A stretch of DNA of 64,000 nucleotides, from positions 6,217,374 through 6,281,373 of the forward strand of contig LS997567.1 in the NCBI GenBank assembly GCA_000469685.2, written 5' to 3'. Origin of the DNA: Haemonchus contortus. Taxonomy: Eukaryota > Nematoda > Chromadorea > Rhabditida > Trichostrongylidae. Under the pieces are notes generated by a model. The model did not search any database, was not told where the DNA came from, and saw nothing but the letters and a program-made list of their open reading frames with translations. Numbering within the stretch: the stretch's first letter is position 1; every line of letters begins with the position of its first letter. Below, one piece after another: positions 12,013 to 24,164 of the stretch. The position numbers were made by a program, and so were the translations under genes.

Positions 12013-12339
12013 TCAAAAAACGTTGCATCCTTCTTTGTAAAAAAAAAACACAAAACGTGGAAAAAGAGCTCTGCTGGAGAAGAGCTTCAGCTCTACACTT
12101 CCAGACAATTCATGGCTGTAATGGATAAGCAGAGACGCCAGCTCTTTCCCGATCTCTGTCACATCATTGTGCCTGAGTGCCTGAGTTGACAAGTAGAACG
12201 AGTTCGCTAACCATTCACCACCACCTGAATCCGTGTGAAAAACATTTAAAATACCATTTAGGGTGTTTGGTCTGATGAAAAAGCATTTGGCTTCGTGATC
12301 CCTGAAAAGAGGAGCTTGACCATGTTCGGTATCCTTCAC
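12013..12339 (-). pseudogene. unrecognised protein-like ORF joined to repeat X
   Basis: A 108-codon frame containing PLFRDHEAKCFFIRPNTL and ALRHNDVTEIGKELASLL. It is composed like real protein up to about 12.06 kb, where it enters a poly-T acceptor-like stretch. A second protein-like piece with a TTTCCAG acceptor lies at about 11.81-11.90 kb (GFTNGTDVDHYITYRVF). Together they may be exons of a decayed gene on the minus strand. No family assigned. Confidence 0.3.
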
Positions 12340-12830
12340 CCTTGCACCATCTCTGGCGAGCGCTACAGAGCAGAAGGCATCAAAAACGTGGTTTTCAAGT
12401 ACTTATAGCTGAATAGTATCTTCTATTTCACTTTCAAAGGTAAGCAACAGCATACGATAGCAATTTCCTGGTTTATTCATTTTTTCTGGTTTCTATTTCA
12501 ACATATTTAAAACCCATCTCATACAGTTTATTGAAGAAACGCGATTTTGTGTTGTCTGCACCTCAAACAATTTAGCAGGGTTTAGAAAAGTCCTTTTACA
12601 ATTTCAAAGCGCTATGTCAGAGAAGCAAACCCGCGTTGTATAACGAGCAACGGCACTGTGATATGAGAGTGGGGCTGAACATTGTCGGTTCGTCCCTAAC
12701 CTTGCTGCAACTTTGTAAATGTTCCTCGTGAACGTTCAGATTGCGTAACACACCACTTTCGTGTGAAATCGATGGTCGTGGACACATGTACGAGATTCGT
12801 GCCCACATAGAAGTGGGACATTGGTCCAGC
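12340..12830 (-). repeat. repeat family X, copy 3
   Basis: Reverse-strand X copy bordering block copy 1. Contains the conserved DTIQL stretch with an in-frame TAA and runs on, in the same frame, into the 12013-12339 ORF. Confidence 0.7.
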
Positions 12831-13786
12831 TATGAGTTTTTTCTGAGACGGACCTTAGTGTCTGTTGGGTCTAAAAACAAGGGGACAGAAATTCCCCTTG
12901 TTTCCCCACGTTCGATTTGCGGCATGCGGAAAATCTTTTTAGTTCTCCCGCGGCTTTAAGCTGCAACTGCCGTATCCAGCCGCCTCTCCGCCGGTCGATG
13001 GAACGCAAAATTTTCTTTGACTTCCATTCTTTTTTTGATTTGTTTTGATTGTTTTTTTTTGTTTCCTTCTCATTTTTATGTTTATCAGGCTTGATTGTTT
13101 GAAATGACTCCTCCAATATTATCGATGATCAAGCCAGCATCGGAATTGGAGGGAGCAAATTCGAGTAACCAAACGACTCACTAACCCACAAATTGCGCGC
13201 TCCAATCTTCCACGGCATTTCTGCGATACGCGGCAGGTGCGGTGAGAGCGACGCAGGGTTCGGTAAGAAGACACCAGGTCCCAAAAAGGGCCTAGGTGGG
13301 GCGTTAGGAGTGCCCCTAAACTGGCGCGACCGACGTCCATGCTTAGAGGCAAACTAGCTTCTACGGCGTTGCGGAGGCTGTGGGTAATGCATGGTGCATG
13401 GTACGTGGACATTGGGACGCGCACGTTCCATACAAGCAGCTTACTGCAACTAGCTCTGCACATAAGCACCCAACCCGTCGTAGCCAACATTTGCATGTGT
13501 TGTGGCCGGAACCGAAAGGGCGCAAAGGGCCTCCCAGAGTTCTTGAAAGGTTCACAGGCAACATGTGACCTTCCAGGGCATAACCCTATTTCATTGAACT
13601 AATTCTTATCCGTTAAATATACGAGGCATGGGACTGGTCAAAGACACGGAGGGGTTGATTGGAGGAACACGGGGATAACCAGTTACATTTTTGGAGACAG
13701 CGCGCAAGTTATACTGCGGCCCAATGATAATACCAAAGTGCAGCCGCGGGCACACGGAGGAAGAAGCTCATTGCACAGGGTGCGCT

Positions 13787-14062
13787 TCATTGCGCGCGTC
13801 CGCCGAAACTAGGTCACGCCGCAGCCGTCACACGCGGCGAGTCAGCCCGCGATACTTGACGGTCGTCGCAGTTGACAGTGGGGCATACGTTTTGCGCTAG
13901 GTCCACGGCAGTCAGTTCAAAGAGTAGATGACACAGACAAATGCAAATCATTCGCGCCACTGACACTTGGTGATACTGTAATTTCATCTCGAGACCTCAG
14001 TGTGGTGCGCCGCGCGTGAAGTGGGCGGGGTGACCTACTTTCCACGGACGCGTGCAACGGAC
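13787..14062. repeat. TIR repeat inside block copy 1, left arm
   Basis: Bounded by inverted GCGCGTCCG...AACTAGGTCA motifs (13.795 and 14.03-14.05 kb). A second, divergent copy lies inverted at 16.28-16.54 kb. The same pair occurs in copy 2 (18.29-18.55 and 20.71-20.97 kb). The arms of about 0.25 kb together make the block a large fold-back. Confidence 0.7.
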
Positions 14063-14456
14063 GTTCTCCCATTGCACACTGTAGCACTCTGCGGCCTACG
14101 CACGAAAGAGCTTGGGTGAACGCATTACGCTTCTTCTCCGCACTCTACCCTTCCCTCACAAGTCCGAATCAGCTCCGAGGATGGGAAGTATGATGGGAGT
14201 GTGAGAAAAAAGGGGAAGGGGCTGTGACGGTATTATCAGAATGGTGTTCTTCTTATTGTGACACATGGAACTTCCAGATGGGTCTAAACATGTGCTGATA
14301 CATGGGTATGGCATTCGGGACTTCGGGACGGAGTAAATCTATTATGATGAAAGGAGAGGTGATTCCACGTGAAGTGTCTTCGGTTTTCCCCTTTGTAAGT
14401 GATTTCTGCCCTGTGAACAAATCATTTGCTCATGGTACAGACAACTGTTGAAGCAA

Positions 14457-14469
14457 GGGGGGGGGGGGG
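14457..14469 (+). repeat. G13 run, block copy 1
   Basis: Mononucleotide G tract. The equivalent tract in copy 2 is 21 long. Confidence 0.9.
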
Positions 14470-15107
14470 ATGGGGTCGTGACTGGAAAGTAGAAAGTAAG
14501 GGAAACAACCGTACAATCGGCCATGAAACTGAACAATGAGACCTTCTCTTACCTAGGGCTTTAATTGTCTAACTATACATATTTTATTTCTCTTGTGCTC
14601 AATGGAGGAGTTGGACGCAGAAAAGCAGAAGCAGCGCTTAGTACTGATGGCACGTGAACGAATGGCTGCACTAATGTCAGGGATGCTGAAACTTCGGTGG
14701 TAGTAATGTTATGATGGGGTATGATGAAACTGTAACAGATTACTTTCGAAGACAGTTGTTCAAGTCGGTATGAAAGTCTTTGGATTACATTAACTCAGAT
14801 TTCACAATGCGCTTTGTTCTTATGCAATCCTTACGACGGAGAATGTCACCCAGTAAATAGGTTTAACAAGGTTGGTCACGTTAGTCAGTTTGCTGACAAA
14901 CTTCGTCTCTCTCCTGTAGTGCAGAAGCAAGATTCTGCAGAAGGAAAAGCATCCCATTAGTTATTTGAGGCGTTTTACTGCATGAATATGTTCGCGCGGG
15001 GGTAACTTTGCGATTGGAGCGCCTTATCTCCATATTCCTCTCGCCTCCCGCTTCTCCACTTTAGCCGCGCTCTCTCATACTGAGACTCAGCTCCTCTTGC
15101 AAAAGGG

Positions 15108-15115
15108 TATAAAAG
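15108..15115 (+). promoter_or_regulatory. TATA box, block copy 1 (site A)
   Basis: TATAAAAG followed by GCGGCGCAAAT and, about 30 nt on, CAGTCGATTGTGAGCA, which could be an initiator. The element and spacing are preserved at 19537, 27719 and, inverted, 29308. Looks like a Pol II core promoter carried by the repeat. Confidence 0.55.
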
Positions 15116-16115
15116 AGCGGCGCAAATGGCCAGAATCGCTTACCAGTCGATTGTGAGCAATCCCGAAAAAATCCGAGAAAATGAAAAGGGAAAGAATTTA
15201 AACGATATTCGTGTGGATCGGGGACAGAATCTAAATGTAAAAGTAGGCAAGAAAGGGTCACTATGTCAATAAGTACAGAATGGAACAGGGAAGGATGTCA
15301 AAACCAATCTAGAGTAATCGCCGTTTCATCCTTTCTTCTGTAAAACTAAGATTCCATTGGATACCTTATTAGGCCATGAAGATCGCATTCAGTATTTATG
15401 TTATTTTTGGTTTTGTTTCTTATGCGTTCTAGATTCTATTCAAAAGAAAATGTGAAGATTTTGCACAAGGATTTACTACAAAAAAATCTGTTGCTGAAAG
15501 CGCAAGCCGCATGACCAGGAGAAATTATATTTGATTCCTGCTGCGGCGCGTATACAGCGCGTACGTTGTGGTTGAAGAGGAGGTTGTGTGGTTACGCGGT
15601 CGCTGTAATAGGCATAAACTTTGTGTGAACGCAGTACTGAAATACAACACAGAATTACAAGTTGATACAGAACACACTTTGACAGACTGCTCGAATGATG
15701 TCTTTCAGAGCGCTCAAAGGAAAGAAATGAATGCTTATTAGAGCTGTAAAGGATGAAGCAAGACTGCAACGGAATCACCTGTAAAAGGTCAAGAAATGAC
15801 GCCACTCAACCGACTCAAACTTGTAGCGCCATCTGTCGGTACCTATTTGTGTGCACCCCTTTACGTTTTTACTTCGTTTTTGGTGGATTTTGGTTATTTC
15901 CTTTGCATATGCTCGGCTTGTCTCTTCTGAAAGCCTCCCCACTGTAGTACAATACACAAGCGTATCCATTAGGTAGAAGTTTTTCTGCTCATTCCCAACT
16001 GTCATTGCATTTTGTGGCTTGCGCCCAAGGGTATCTGACTGCATGTGCACGCTCATTCTCACCCACTCTTTTCCCCTCCCACAGCTTCAAATCAGCTCCG
16101 CCCATCGAGGGAGGG

Positions 16116-16123
16116 TATATAAG
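16116..16123 (+). promoter_or_regulatory. second TATA box, block copy 1 (site B)
   Basis: TATATAAG preceded by CAAATCAGCTCCGCCCATCG and followed about 30 nt later by a GGGTTGCTCGC stretch. Conserved in copy 2 at 20549. Confidence 0.45.
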
Positions 16124-16279
16124 GGGACCCTGATGCCATGGGTTGCTCGCGTACGTATAGACCCTCAATGTTGAGATGAGTCATAAAAACGAAAGAGGGA
16201 GAGTTAGGGGGTGTGTTAGTGTCACATTGGTTGGGAAGGATGCTACAGAGTAAAAGGCACGGAACAGGGTAGACGTCCG

Positions 16280-16540
16280 TTTCGCGCGTCCGTCAGAACT
16301 AGGTGACCCCAGCCACTTTGCGTGCGGCGCAGCCCACTGCGATCCCGGGATGAAATTACAGTCTCACTAAATTTCAGTGGAGCAAACGATTTGCATTGGT
16401 CCGTGTTATCATCTCTTTGGCTGACTGCCGTGGACCAAGCGTATGCCCATCGACAACTGCGACACCCGTCAAGTATCGCGGGCTGACGCGCCGCATGCGA
16501 CGGCTGCGGCGTGACCTATTTTCGACGGACGCGCGGGACC
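16280..16540. repeat. TIR repeat inside block copy 1, right arm
   Basis: Inverted relative of 13,787-14,062. Similarity continues outward past both arms (for example the GTTATGCC and GGAGGCC words), so the inverted pairing is longer than the TIR repeat itself. The divergent open frame of 132 codons here has no coding support. Confidence 0.65.
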
Positions 16541-16985
16541 AAGCGCGCCCCATGGAAGAGCGTCTTCCACCACCTGCGTGCGACTGCCTAACAGGTTCGT
16601 TTCAGTACCTTCATTTCACTAGCATTGACTCGCAGCATAGTTTGCGCGGCATTTCAAAAATGCACCGCGTGGCCCCTCGCTACTCCGCCAGATCCCGCGT
16701 GTCCTTGCCCGATGCCCTTTTCCGAGCGTCGGAAACAGGTGGAAATTTGTGCATTCGAATGAGGTTATGCCGTGAAAGGGAATACATTGTCTGAAGAAGT
16801 GTTGCAGAATTTTGAGGAGGCCTTGAACAACATGGTTCAGTGTAAAGGGCATACCACCAATACTAGTGTAAAAAACATCTCAAACAACACTAAAAGCATT
16901 CGGTCCTGCAAATGAATGCGTCGTCGCGTTCGCACATAAGAAAGTGGCTGGACTGGACTACCCAAAATTGTCGTGAATGTGCCTT

Positions 16986-17335
16986 CAAAGTTTTGATATG
17001 AACTCAAACTACACGGGCTACCATCTTCTCTTCCCCTTCAGCATGGAGCAAAAGTACGTCCTGTCCTCCTTCGGGCAGTTAGGTAAACGCTCTTTTACAA
17101 TTTTGAAGCGCTATATCAGAGAAGCAAACCCGCGTTGTATACCGAGCAAAGGCACTGTGATATAAGAGTGGGTCTGTCCACCATCGTTCTTTCGTTCGGA
17201 GTCGAAGCTTTGTAAATGTTCCTCGTGAACGTTTAGATTGAGTTACGTAAAACTTCTATGTGAGAGCGATGCTCGCGGACACATGTGCGAGCTTCGTGCC
17301 CACATAGAAGTGGGGCATTGGACCAGCTAAGGATT
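16986..17335 (-). repeat. repeat family X, copy 4 (internally deleted)
   Basis: Lies between block copies 1 and 2. Compared with copy 5 it lacks about 230 bp at 17.09 kb, between GGTAAACGC and TCTTTTACAA. It preserves the empty site of the 247-bp MITE found in copy 5. Confidence 0.8.
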
Positions 17336-18946
17336 CTTTCTGAGATGGGCCTTAGGGTCTGTTGGGTCTGAAAACGAGGCACGGAAATTCTCCTTGATTG
17401 CCACATTCGCTTTGCGGCATGCGGAAAATCTTTTTAGTTGTCCCTAGGCTTTAAACTGCAACTGCCGTATCCAGCCGCCTCTCCGCCGGCCGATAGAACG
17501 CGATGCTTTACTTTGGCTTCCCCTCTTCTTTGATTAGTTTCAATTGTTTTTTTTTGTTTCCTTCTCATTTTTATGTTTATCAGGCTTGATTATTTGAAAT
17601 GACTGCTCCTATTCTCGTCGACGATCAAGATCGTCGGATTTGGAGGAAGTAAATTCGAGTGATCAAACAACTCACTAACCCACAAATTGCGCGTTCCAAT
17701 CTTCCATCGCATCACTGCGATACGCAGCAGGTGCGGTGAGAGTGACGCAGGGTTCGGTAAGAAGACACCAGGTCCCAAAAAGGGCCTAGGTGGGGCGTTA
17801 GGAGTGCCCCTAAACTGGCGCGACCGACGTCCATGCTTAGAGGCAAACTAGCTTCTACGGCGTTGCGGAGGCTGTGGGTAATGCATGGTGCATGGTACGT
17901 GGACATTGGGACGCGCACGTTCCATACAAGCAGCTTACTGCAACTAGCTCTGCACATTAGCACCCAACCCGTCGTAGTCCTGCATTTGAATGTGTTGTGG
18001 CCGGGACCAAAAGGGCGCAAAGAGCCTCCCCAGAGTTCTTGAAAGGTTCAAGACAACATGTGACCTTCCAGGGCATAACCCTATTTCATTACACTAATTC
18101 TTATCCGTTAAATATACGAGGCATGGGACCGGTCAAAGACACGGAGGGGTTGATTGGAGGAACACGGGGATAACCTGTTACATTTTTGGAGACAGCGCGC
18201 AAGTTATACTGCGCCCCAATGATAAAACCAAAGTGCAGCCGCGGGCACACGGAGGAGGAAGCTCATTGCACAGGGTGCGCTTCGTTGCGCGCGTCCGTCG
18301 AAACTAGGTCACGCCGCAGCCATCACACGCGGCGAGTCAGCCCGCGATACTTGACGGTCGTCGCAGTTGACAGTGGGGCATACGTTTTGCGCTAGGTGCA
18401 CGGCAGTCAGTTCAAGGACTAAATAACACAGACAAATCCAAATCATTCGCTCCACCGACACCTGGTGGTACTGTAATTTCATCTCGAGACCTCAGTGTGG
18501 TGCGCCGCGCGCGAAGTGGGCGGGGTGACCTACTTTCGACGGACGCGTGCAACGGACGTTCTCCCATTGCACACTGTAGCACTCTGCTGCCTACGCACGA
18601 AAGAGCCTAGGTGAACTCATTGCGCTTCTTCTCTGCACTCTACCCTTCCCTCACAAGTCTAAATCAGCTCCATGGATGGGAAGTATGATGGGAGTGTGAG
18701 AAAAAAGGAGAAGGGGCTGTGTCGACGGTATTATCAGAGTGGTGTTCTTCTTATTGTGACATATGGAACTTCCAGATGGGTCTAAACATGTGCTGATACA
18801 TGGGTATGGCATTCGGGACGGAGTAATTCTAATATGATTGAAGGAGAGATGATTCCACGTGAGATTCGTCGGTTTTCCCCTTTGTAAGTGATTTCTGCCC
18901 TGGGAACAAATCATTTGCTCATGGTACAGTCAACTGTTGAAGTAAA

Positions 18947-18967
18947 GGGGGGGGGGGGGGGGGGGGG
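18947..18967 (+). repeat. G21 run, block copy 2
   Basis: Uninterrupted 21 G, able to form G-quadruplex-like structure. Its length could also be a sequencing or assembly estimate. Confidence 0.85.
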
Positions 18968-19536
18968 TCGTGACCGGAAAGTAAGGGAAATAACCGTGCA
19001 ATCGGGCATAAAACTAAAAAATGAGGCCTCCTCTTACCTAGGGCTTTGATTGTCTACCTATACATATTTTATTTCTCTTGTGCTCAATGGAGAAGTTGGA
19101 CGCAGAAAGGCAGAAGCAGCGCTTAGTACTGATGGCACGTGAACGGATGGCTCTGTAACAGATAACTTTCGAAGACAGTTGTTCAAGTCGGTATAAAAGT
19201 CTTTGGATTACATCAACTCAGATTTCACAATGCGCTTTGTTCTTATGCAATCCTTACGACGGAGAATGTCAACCGGTAAATAGGTTTAACAAGGTTGGTC
19301 ACGTTAGTCAGTTTGCTGACAAACTTGGTCTCTCTCCTGTAGTTCAGAAGCTAGTTTCTGTAGAGGAAAAAGCATCCCATCAACTATTTGAGGCGTTTTA
19401 CTGCATGAATATGTTCGCGCGGGGGTCACTCTTGCGATTGGAGCGCTTTATCTCTGCTTTCCTCTCGCCTCCCACTTCTCCACTTTAGCCGCGCTCTCTC
19501 ATACTGAGACTCAGCCCCCCCCCCCCTACGGAAGGG

Positions 19537-19544
19537 TATAAAAG
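19537..19544 (+). promoter_or_regulatory. TATA box, block copy 2 (site A)
   Basis: Same TATAAAAG core and downstream initiator-like sequence as at 15108. A run of 13-14 C sits just upstream. Confidence 0.5.
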
Positions 19545-20548
19545 AGCGGCGCAAATCGCCAGAATCGCTTACCAGTCGATTGTGAGCAATCCCGAAAAAA
19601 TCCGAGAAAATGAAAAGGAAAGAATTCAAGCGATATTCGTGTGGATCGGGAACAGAATTTTAATGTAGATATAGGGAAGAAAGGTTCACTATTCCGATAA
19701 GTGTAGAATGGAACAGGAAAGATGTCAGAACCAATGTGTTGTGTTCGCCGATTCATCCTTCCTTCTGCAATACTGTAAGATTCCATTGGATAGCTGTATT
19801 AGGCCATGAAGATCGCATTCAGTATTCATATTATTTTTGGTTTTGTTTCTGATGCATTCTAGACTCTATTCAAAAGAAAATGTGAAGGCTTTGCATAAGG
19901 TTTTACCACAAAAAAATCTGTTGCTGAAACCGCAAGCTTGCATGACCAGGAAAAATTATATTTGATTCCTGCTGCGGCGCGTATACAGCGCGTACGTTGT
20001 GGTTGAAGAGGAAGTTGTGTGGTTACGCGGTCGCGATAATAGGCATAAATGGTGTGCGGACGCAGTTCTGAAATACAACATAAAAATACAAGTTGAAGCC
20101 GGACACACTTTGACAGACTGCTCGAATGATGTCATTCAGAGCGCTCAAAAGGAAAGAAATGAATGCTCATCAGAGCTGTAAAGGATGAAGCAAGACTGCA
20201 ACGGAATCATCTGTGAAAGGTTAAGAAGTGATGCTAATCAACCAACTCAAACTGGTAGCGCCATCTGTCGGTACCTATTTGTGTGTACCCCACTAAGTTT
20301 TTACTTCGTTTTTGGTGGATTTTGGTTATTTCTTTTGCATATGCTCGGCTTGTCTCTTCTGAAAGCCTCCCCCAGTTTAATACAATACACAAGCGTATCC
20401 ATTAGGTAGAAGTTTTCCTGCTCATTCCCAACTGCCATTGCATTTTGTGGCTTACGCCCAAGGGTATCTGACTGCATGTGCACGCTCATTCTCACCCACT
20501 CTTTTCCCCTCCCACAGCTTCAAATCAGCTCCGCCCATCGAGACAGGG

Positions 20549-20556
20549 TATATAAG
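20549..20556 (+). promoter_or_regulatory. second TATA box, block copy 2 (site B)
   Basis: Identical core and flanks to 16116, inside an otherwise diverging copy. Confidence 0.45.
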
Positions 20557-21420
20557 GGGACCCTGATGCCATGGGTTGCTCGCATACGTATAGACCCTCA
20601 ATGTTGAGATGAGTCATAAAAACGAAAGAGGGAGAGGTAGGGGGTGTGTTAGTGTGACATTGGTTGGGAACGATGCTACAGAGTAAAAGGCACGGGAGAG
20701 GGTAGACGTCCGTTTCGCGCGTCCATCAGAACTAGGTGACCCCAGCCACTTTGCGTGCGGCGCAGCCCACTGCGATCCCGGGATGAAATTACAGTCCCAC
20801 CAAATGTCAGTGGAGCAAACAATTTGCATTGGTCTGTGTTATCATCTCTTTGGCTGACTGCCGTGGACCAAGCGTATGCCCATCGGCAACTGCGACACCC
20901 GTCAAGTATCGCGGGCTGACGCGCCGCATGCGACGGCTGCGGCGTGACCTAATTGTGACGGACGCGCGGAGCGAAGCGCGCCCTATGGAAGGGCGCCTTC
21001 TAGCACCTGCGTGCGGCTCCCTAGCGGTCTTAGTTCTATTCCATCATTCCGCCAACACTGGCGCGCAGCATAGTTTGCGCGGCATTTCAAAAATGCACCG
21101 CGTGGCCCCTCGCTACTCCACCAGATCCCGCGTGTCCTTGCCCGATGCCCTTTTCCGAGCGTCGGAAACAGGTGGAAATTTGTGCATTCGAATGAGGTTA
21201 TGCCGTGAAAGGGAATACATTGTCTGAAGAAGTGTTGCAGAATTTTGAGGAGGCCTTGAACAACATGGCTCAGTGTAAAGGGCATACCACCAATACTAGT
21301 GTAAAAAAACATCTCAAACAACACTAAAAGCATTCGGTCCTGCAAATGAATGCGTCGTCGCGTTCGCACATAAGAAAGTGGCTGGACTCTACTACCCAAA
21401 ATTGTCTGAATGTGCCTTCA

Positions 21421-22225
21421 AAGTTTTGATATGAACTCAAACTACACGGGCTACCGGGTGTGTACCGATTCAAGCGATTCTAAGTGCGCGCGGCGGAATT
21501 CGTGATCATTCGAACGACTCTGACGCCTATTATTGGGGCACAAACTTGAAGTGGAATAGTTGGGTATGGTCAGCTGATCCTACTAATCTACTCAACTTCA
21601 AGTTTGTGCTCCAATAGTAGGCGTCAGAGCCGTTCGAATCATTACGGATTCCGCCGCGCAATTTGCCGCGCGCACCCAGAATCGCACGAATCGTGCGTCC
21701 CCCGGGCTACCATCTTCTCTTCCCCTACAGTATGGAGCAAAAGTACGTTCTGTCTTCCTTCGGGCAGCTAGGTAAACGCAAAAACGTAGTTTTTGAGTAT
21801 CTATGACTAAATGGTATCTTCTATTTCACTTCCAAAGGTAAGGAACAGCACACGTAGCAATCTCCTAGTTTATTCATTTTTTCTGGTTACTATTTCATCA
21901 TATTCAAAACCCATCTTATACAGATTATTGAGGAAAAGCTATTTTGTCATTGCCTACTCCTTAGATTATTTAGTAGGGTTTAGGAAAGTTCTTTTACAAT
22001 TTTGAAGCGCTATATCAGAGAAGCAAACCCGCGTTGTATACAGAGCAAAGGCACTGTGATATAAGAGTGGGTCTGTCCACCATCGTTTTTTCGTTCGGAG
22101 TCGAAGCTTTGTAAATGTTCCTCGTGAACGTTTAGATTGAGTAACGTAAAACTTCTATGTGAGAGCGATGCTCGCGGACACATGTGCGAGCTTCGTGCCC
22201 ACATAGAAGTGGGACATTGGTCCAG
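21421..22225 (-). repeat. repeat family X, copy 5 (contains a MITE)
   Basis: Lies between block copies 2 and 3. It is interrupted by a 247-bp element at 21456-21702 with a perfect 9-bp duplication. Confidence 0.8.
21456..21702. mobile_element. 247-bp fold-back MITE with 9-bp TSD
   Basis: Nearly the whole element is two ~100-nt inverted arms (for example CACAAACTTGAAGT facing ACTTCAAGTTTGTG). Duplication CGGGCTACC at 21447-21455 and 21703-21711. The same site without insertion is present at about 17.00-17.02 kb. MULE-like by TSD length. Confidence 0.93.
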
Positions 22226-22822
22226 CTAAGGATTCTTTCTGAGATGGAACCTAGGGTCTGTTGGGTCTGAAAACGAGGCACGGAAATTCTCCTTGATTGC
22301 CACGTTCGCTTTGCGGCATGCGGAAAATCTTTTTAGTTGTCCCTAGGCTTTAAACTGCAGCTGCCGTATCCAGCCGCCTCTCCGCCGGTCGATAGAACGC
22401 GATGCTTTTCTTTGACTTCCCTTCTTCTTTGATTAGTTTCAATTGTTTTTTTTGTTTCCTTCTCATTTTTATGTTTATCAGGCTTGACTACTTGGAATGA
22501 CTCCTCCTATACTGTCGACGATCAAGACCGCATCGGATTTGGAGGGAACAATTTCGAGTAATCAAACGACTCCCTAACTCACAGATTGCGCGTTCCAATC
22601 TTCCATCGCACTTCTGCGATACGCGGCAGATGCGGTGAGAGCGACGCAGGGTTCGGAAAGAAGATACCAGGTCCCAAAAATGGCCTAGGTGGGGCGTTAG
22701 GAGTGCTCCTAAACTGGCTTCACCGACGTCCATGTTAAAGGCGGACTAGCTTTCACGGTGTTGCGGAGGCTGTGGGTGTTGCACCATTCACATTGGGACG
22801 CCCACGTTCAATGCAAGCAGCT

Positions 22823-22851
22823 ATCATCGCCTGCGTATCGCAGGCGATGAT
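22823..22851 (+). repeat. perfect 29-bp hairpin at the left end of the BEL/Pao element
   Basis: Two 13-nt arms (ATCATCGCCTGCG) around a TAT loop, starting at the first base after the CAGCT duplication. BEL/Pao LTRs normally begin TG, so this is not a standard LTR end. Confidence 0.85.
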
Positions 22852-23195
22852 CCCCCCTTACGACCTCATCTGGCGGGGGCGGACCGCCAGGGCGCTTGGG
22901 GACAAGCCCGACACACCTCACTATTACCTTCCTCGTATAAATCGCACTCTGAATAAATATACTCCGATTGCTATTGTATATCTCTCACAACACTATAAGT
23001 CCACTGAACCACCGCGAGGTGCTTCAAAAAAGGGTCCACCAAAACCCTAGTCTCAGCGCCCGCAACAGCTTGGTGCATCGGCCTAAAGAAGCCACTATAC
23101 TCCCGTGTCAAAGCGTCGCAACTTTGAGGCCTGGAGTGGAGACTAGCTCTTTGAGCTCAATCATATAAGGTCGAATCTAAGACCTTGAAACAATT

Positions 23196-23290
23196 GATTC
23201 ACAAGTCTCCCGTCAAAGTACCTGGAGCAACTTCTCTGCAAATTAAGCAGACCAAATCTCCCGTACACAGTACCTGGAGTTAACTTGAGT
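23196..23290 (+). repeat. 52-bp tandem repeat in the retrotransposon leader
   Basis: Two similar units about 52 bp apart share the words CTCCCGT, GTACCTGGAG and AACTT. They lie between the hairpin end and the gag start. They may be leader repeats or remains of an LTR/primer-site region. Confidence 0.6.
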
Positions 23291-23346
23291 TTTGATAACC
23301 AAGTAAGTGTTACAAATAAGTAATACTACAACAAGTAAAACAAAAA

Positions 23347-24164
23347 ATGGCACTCTTATTCCACAAGACGCCCATTATCCTGAGTGCTCAGACGCTCAAA
23401 AATCTAGTACTCCGTTACAAGGAGTATACCTCAAAAACAGACTTTACTGTAATAGATGAGGAGAACTATGAGAAATGCAGGTCCACAATAGCACTACTGC
23501 AAAGTGGCCTGCAGCAACTTAAGTGTGGTCAGGAAAAATTAGAAAAAAGACACACAGAAATTAAAGAGGAATATAAAAACTGCAAATCAAAGTCAGAAAG
23601 AAAAGAATTAGCAACGGAAATAGAGCAGATAGAAGAGGAATCGGGCTTAAACATAGTAATAGCCGAATCTGAGGACCTATGCTTCATGTTAATGGCACGT
23701 CTCGATGAGGCGAAGTTTGCCAGAGACAAAATGAATGTCAAACTGGGCTATGTCACTCAGAAGGCGCAAATTGAAAATACTGAAACAGATAATCAGGAAG
23801 TCCATATTATCACTGATGAAGATAGAGTCAGCACGGAGAGTGCAGAAAACAGTGCCTCATCAAGCAGGCTCAATTCGGAGCGAGTCCAACGTGAAGACTG
23901 CACCATTAAAACTTCTACTAGGTCCATAAAACCTCCACAAGCATCTCTGCCGAAATTTTACGGCAATTCAAAAGACTTTCCCGAATTTTGGGCGGTATTT
24001 GAGACACTTGTCCATAAAAGTACCGAACTAGATGTTATGGAGAAAATTCTTCAGCTCAAAGAAAGCCTTGAAGGTAGAGCTCAGAACTCAATCAAAGGAA
24101 TACAACTTATTCCAGATAACTATTAATGGCTCATACAAACTTTGCAGGAAAATTACTGTAACCC
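23347..24164 (+). pseudogene. BEL/Pao gag, disrupted
   Basis: An ATG at 23347 opens 259 codons beginning MALLFHKTPIILSAQTLKNL and containing charged coiled-coil-like segments, then LPKFYGNSKDFPEFWAVF, a pattern typical of the BEL/Pao gag DUF1759 region. A TAA at 24124-24126 stops it. The reading then continues for a few codons before the homologous frame shifts near 24.15-24.17 kb. So gag and the knuckle/protease part are separated by one stop and one frameshift. Confidence 0.85.

Larger units (their letters stand above)
12831..16985. repeat. 4.4 kb block, copy 1
   Basis: The region aligns almost end to end with 17.34-21.42 kb at an offset of about 4495, then 4433. The change is a ~58-bp deletion in copy 2 opposite 14.66-14.72 kb. 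It contains long imperfect inverted arms (about 13.5-14.06 and 16.28-16.83 kb), two conserved TATA boxes, and a G run. None of its open frames behaves as coding between copies. Family unknown. Confidence 0.9.
17336..21420. repeat. 4.4 kb block, copy 2
   Basis: Direct tandem copy of 12.83-16.99 kb. It is separated from copy 1 by a shortened piece of repeat family X. Differences include the 58-bp deletion and a much longer G run (18947-18967). Its right end carries the AAGGCAC...TTTTGGGTA terminal motif shared with the TTAA family near 1-4.7 kb. Confidence 0.9.

Noticed and set aside
13119..13602. Several overlapping ORFs duplicated at 17.7-18.0 kb
   Set aside because: Open in both strands at once and conserved only because the DNA is duplicated.
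16396..16794. 132-codon ORF, repeated at 20829-21227
   Set aside because: The two versions differ mostly by replacement changes and local frame breaks, and they lie in an inverted TIR repeat; no sign of coding constraint.
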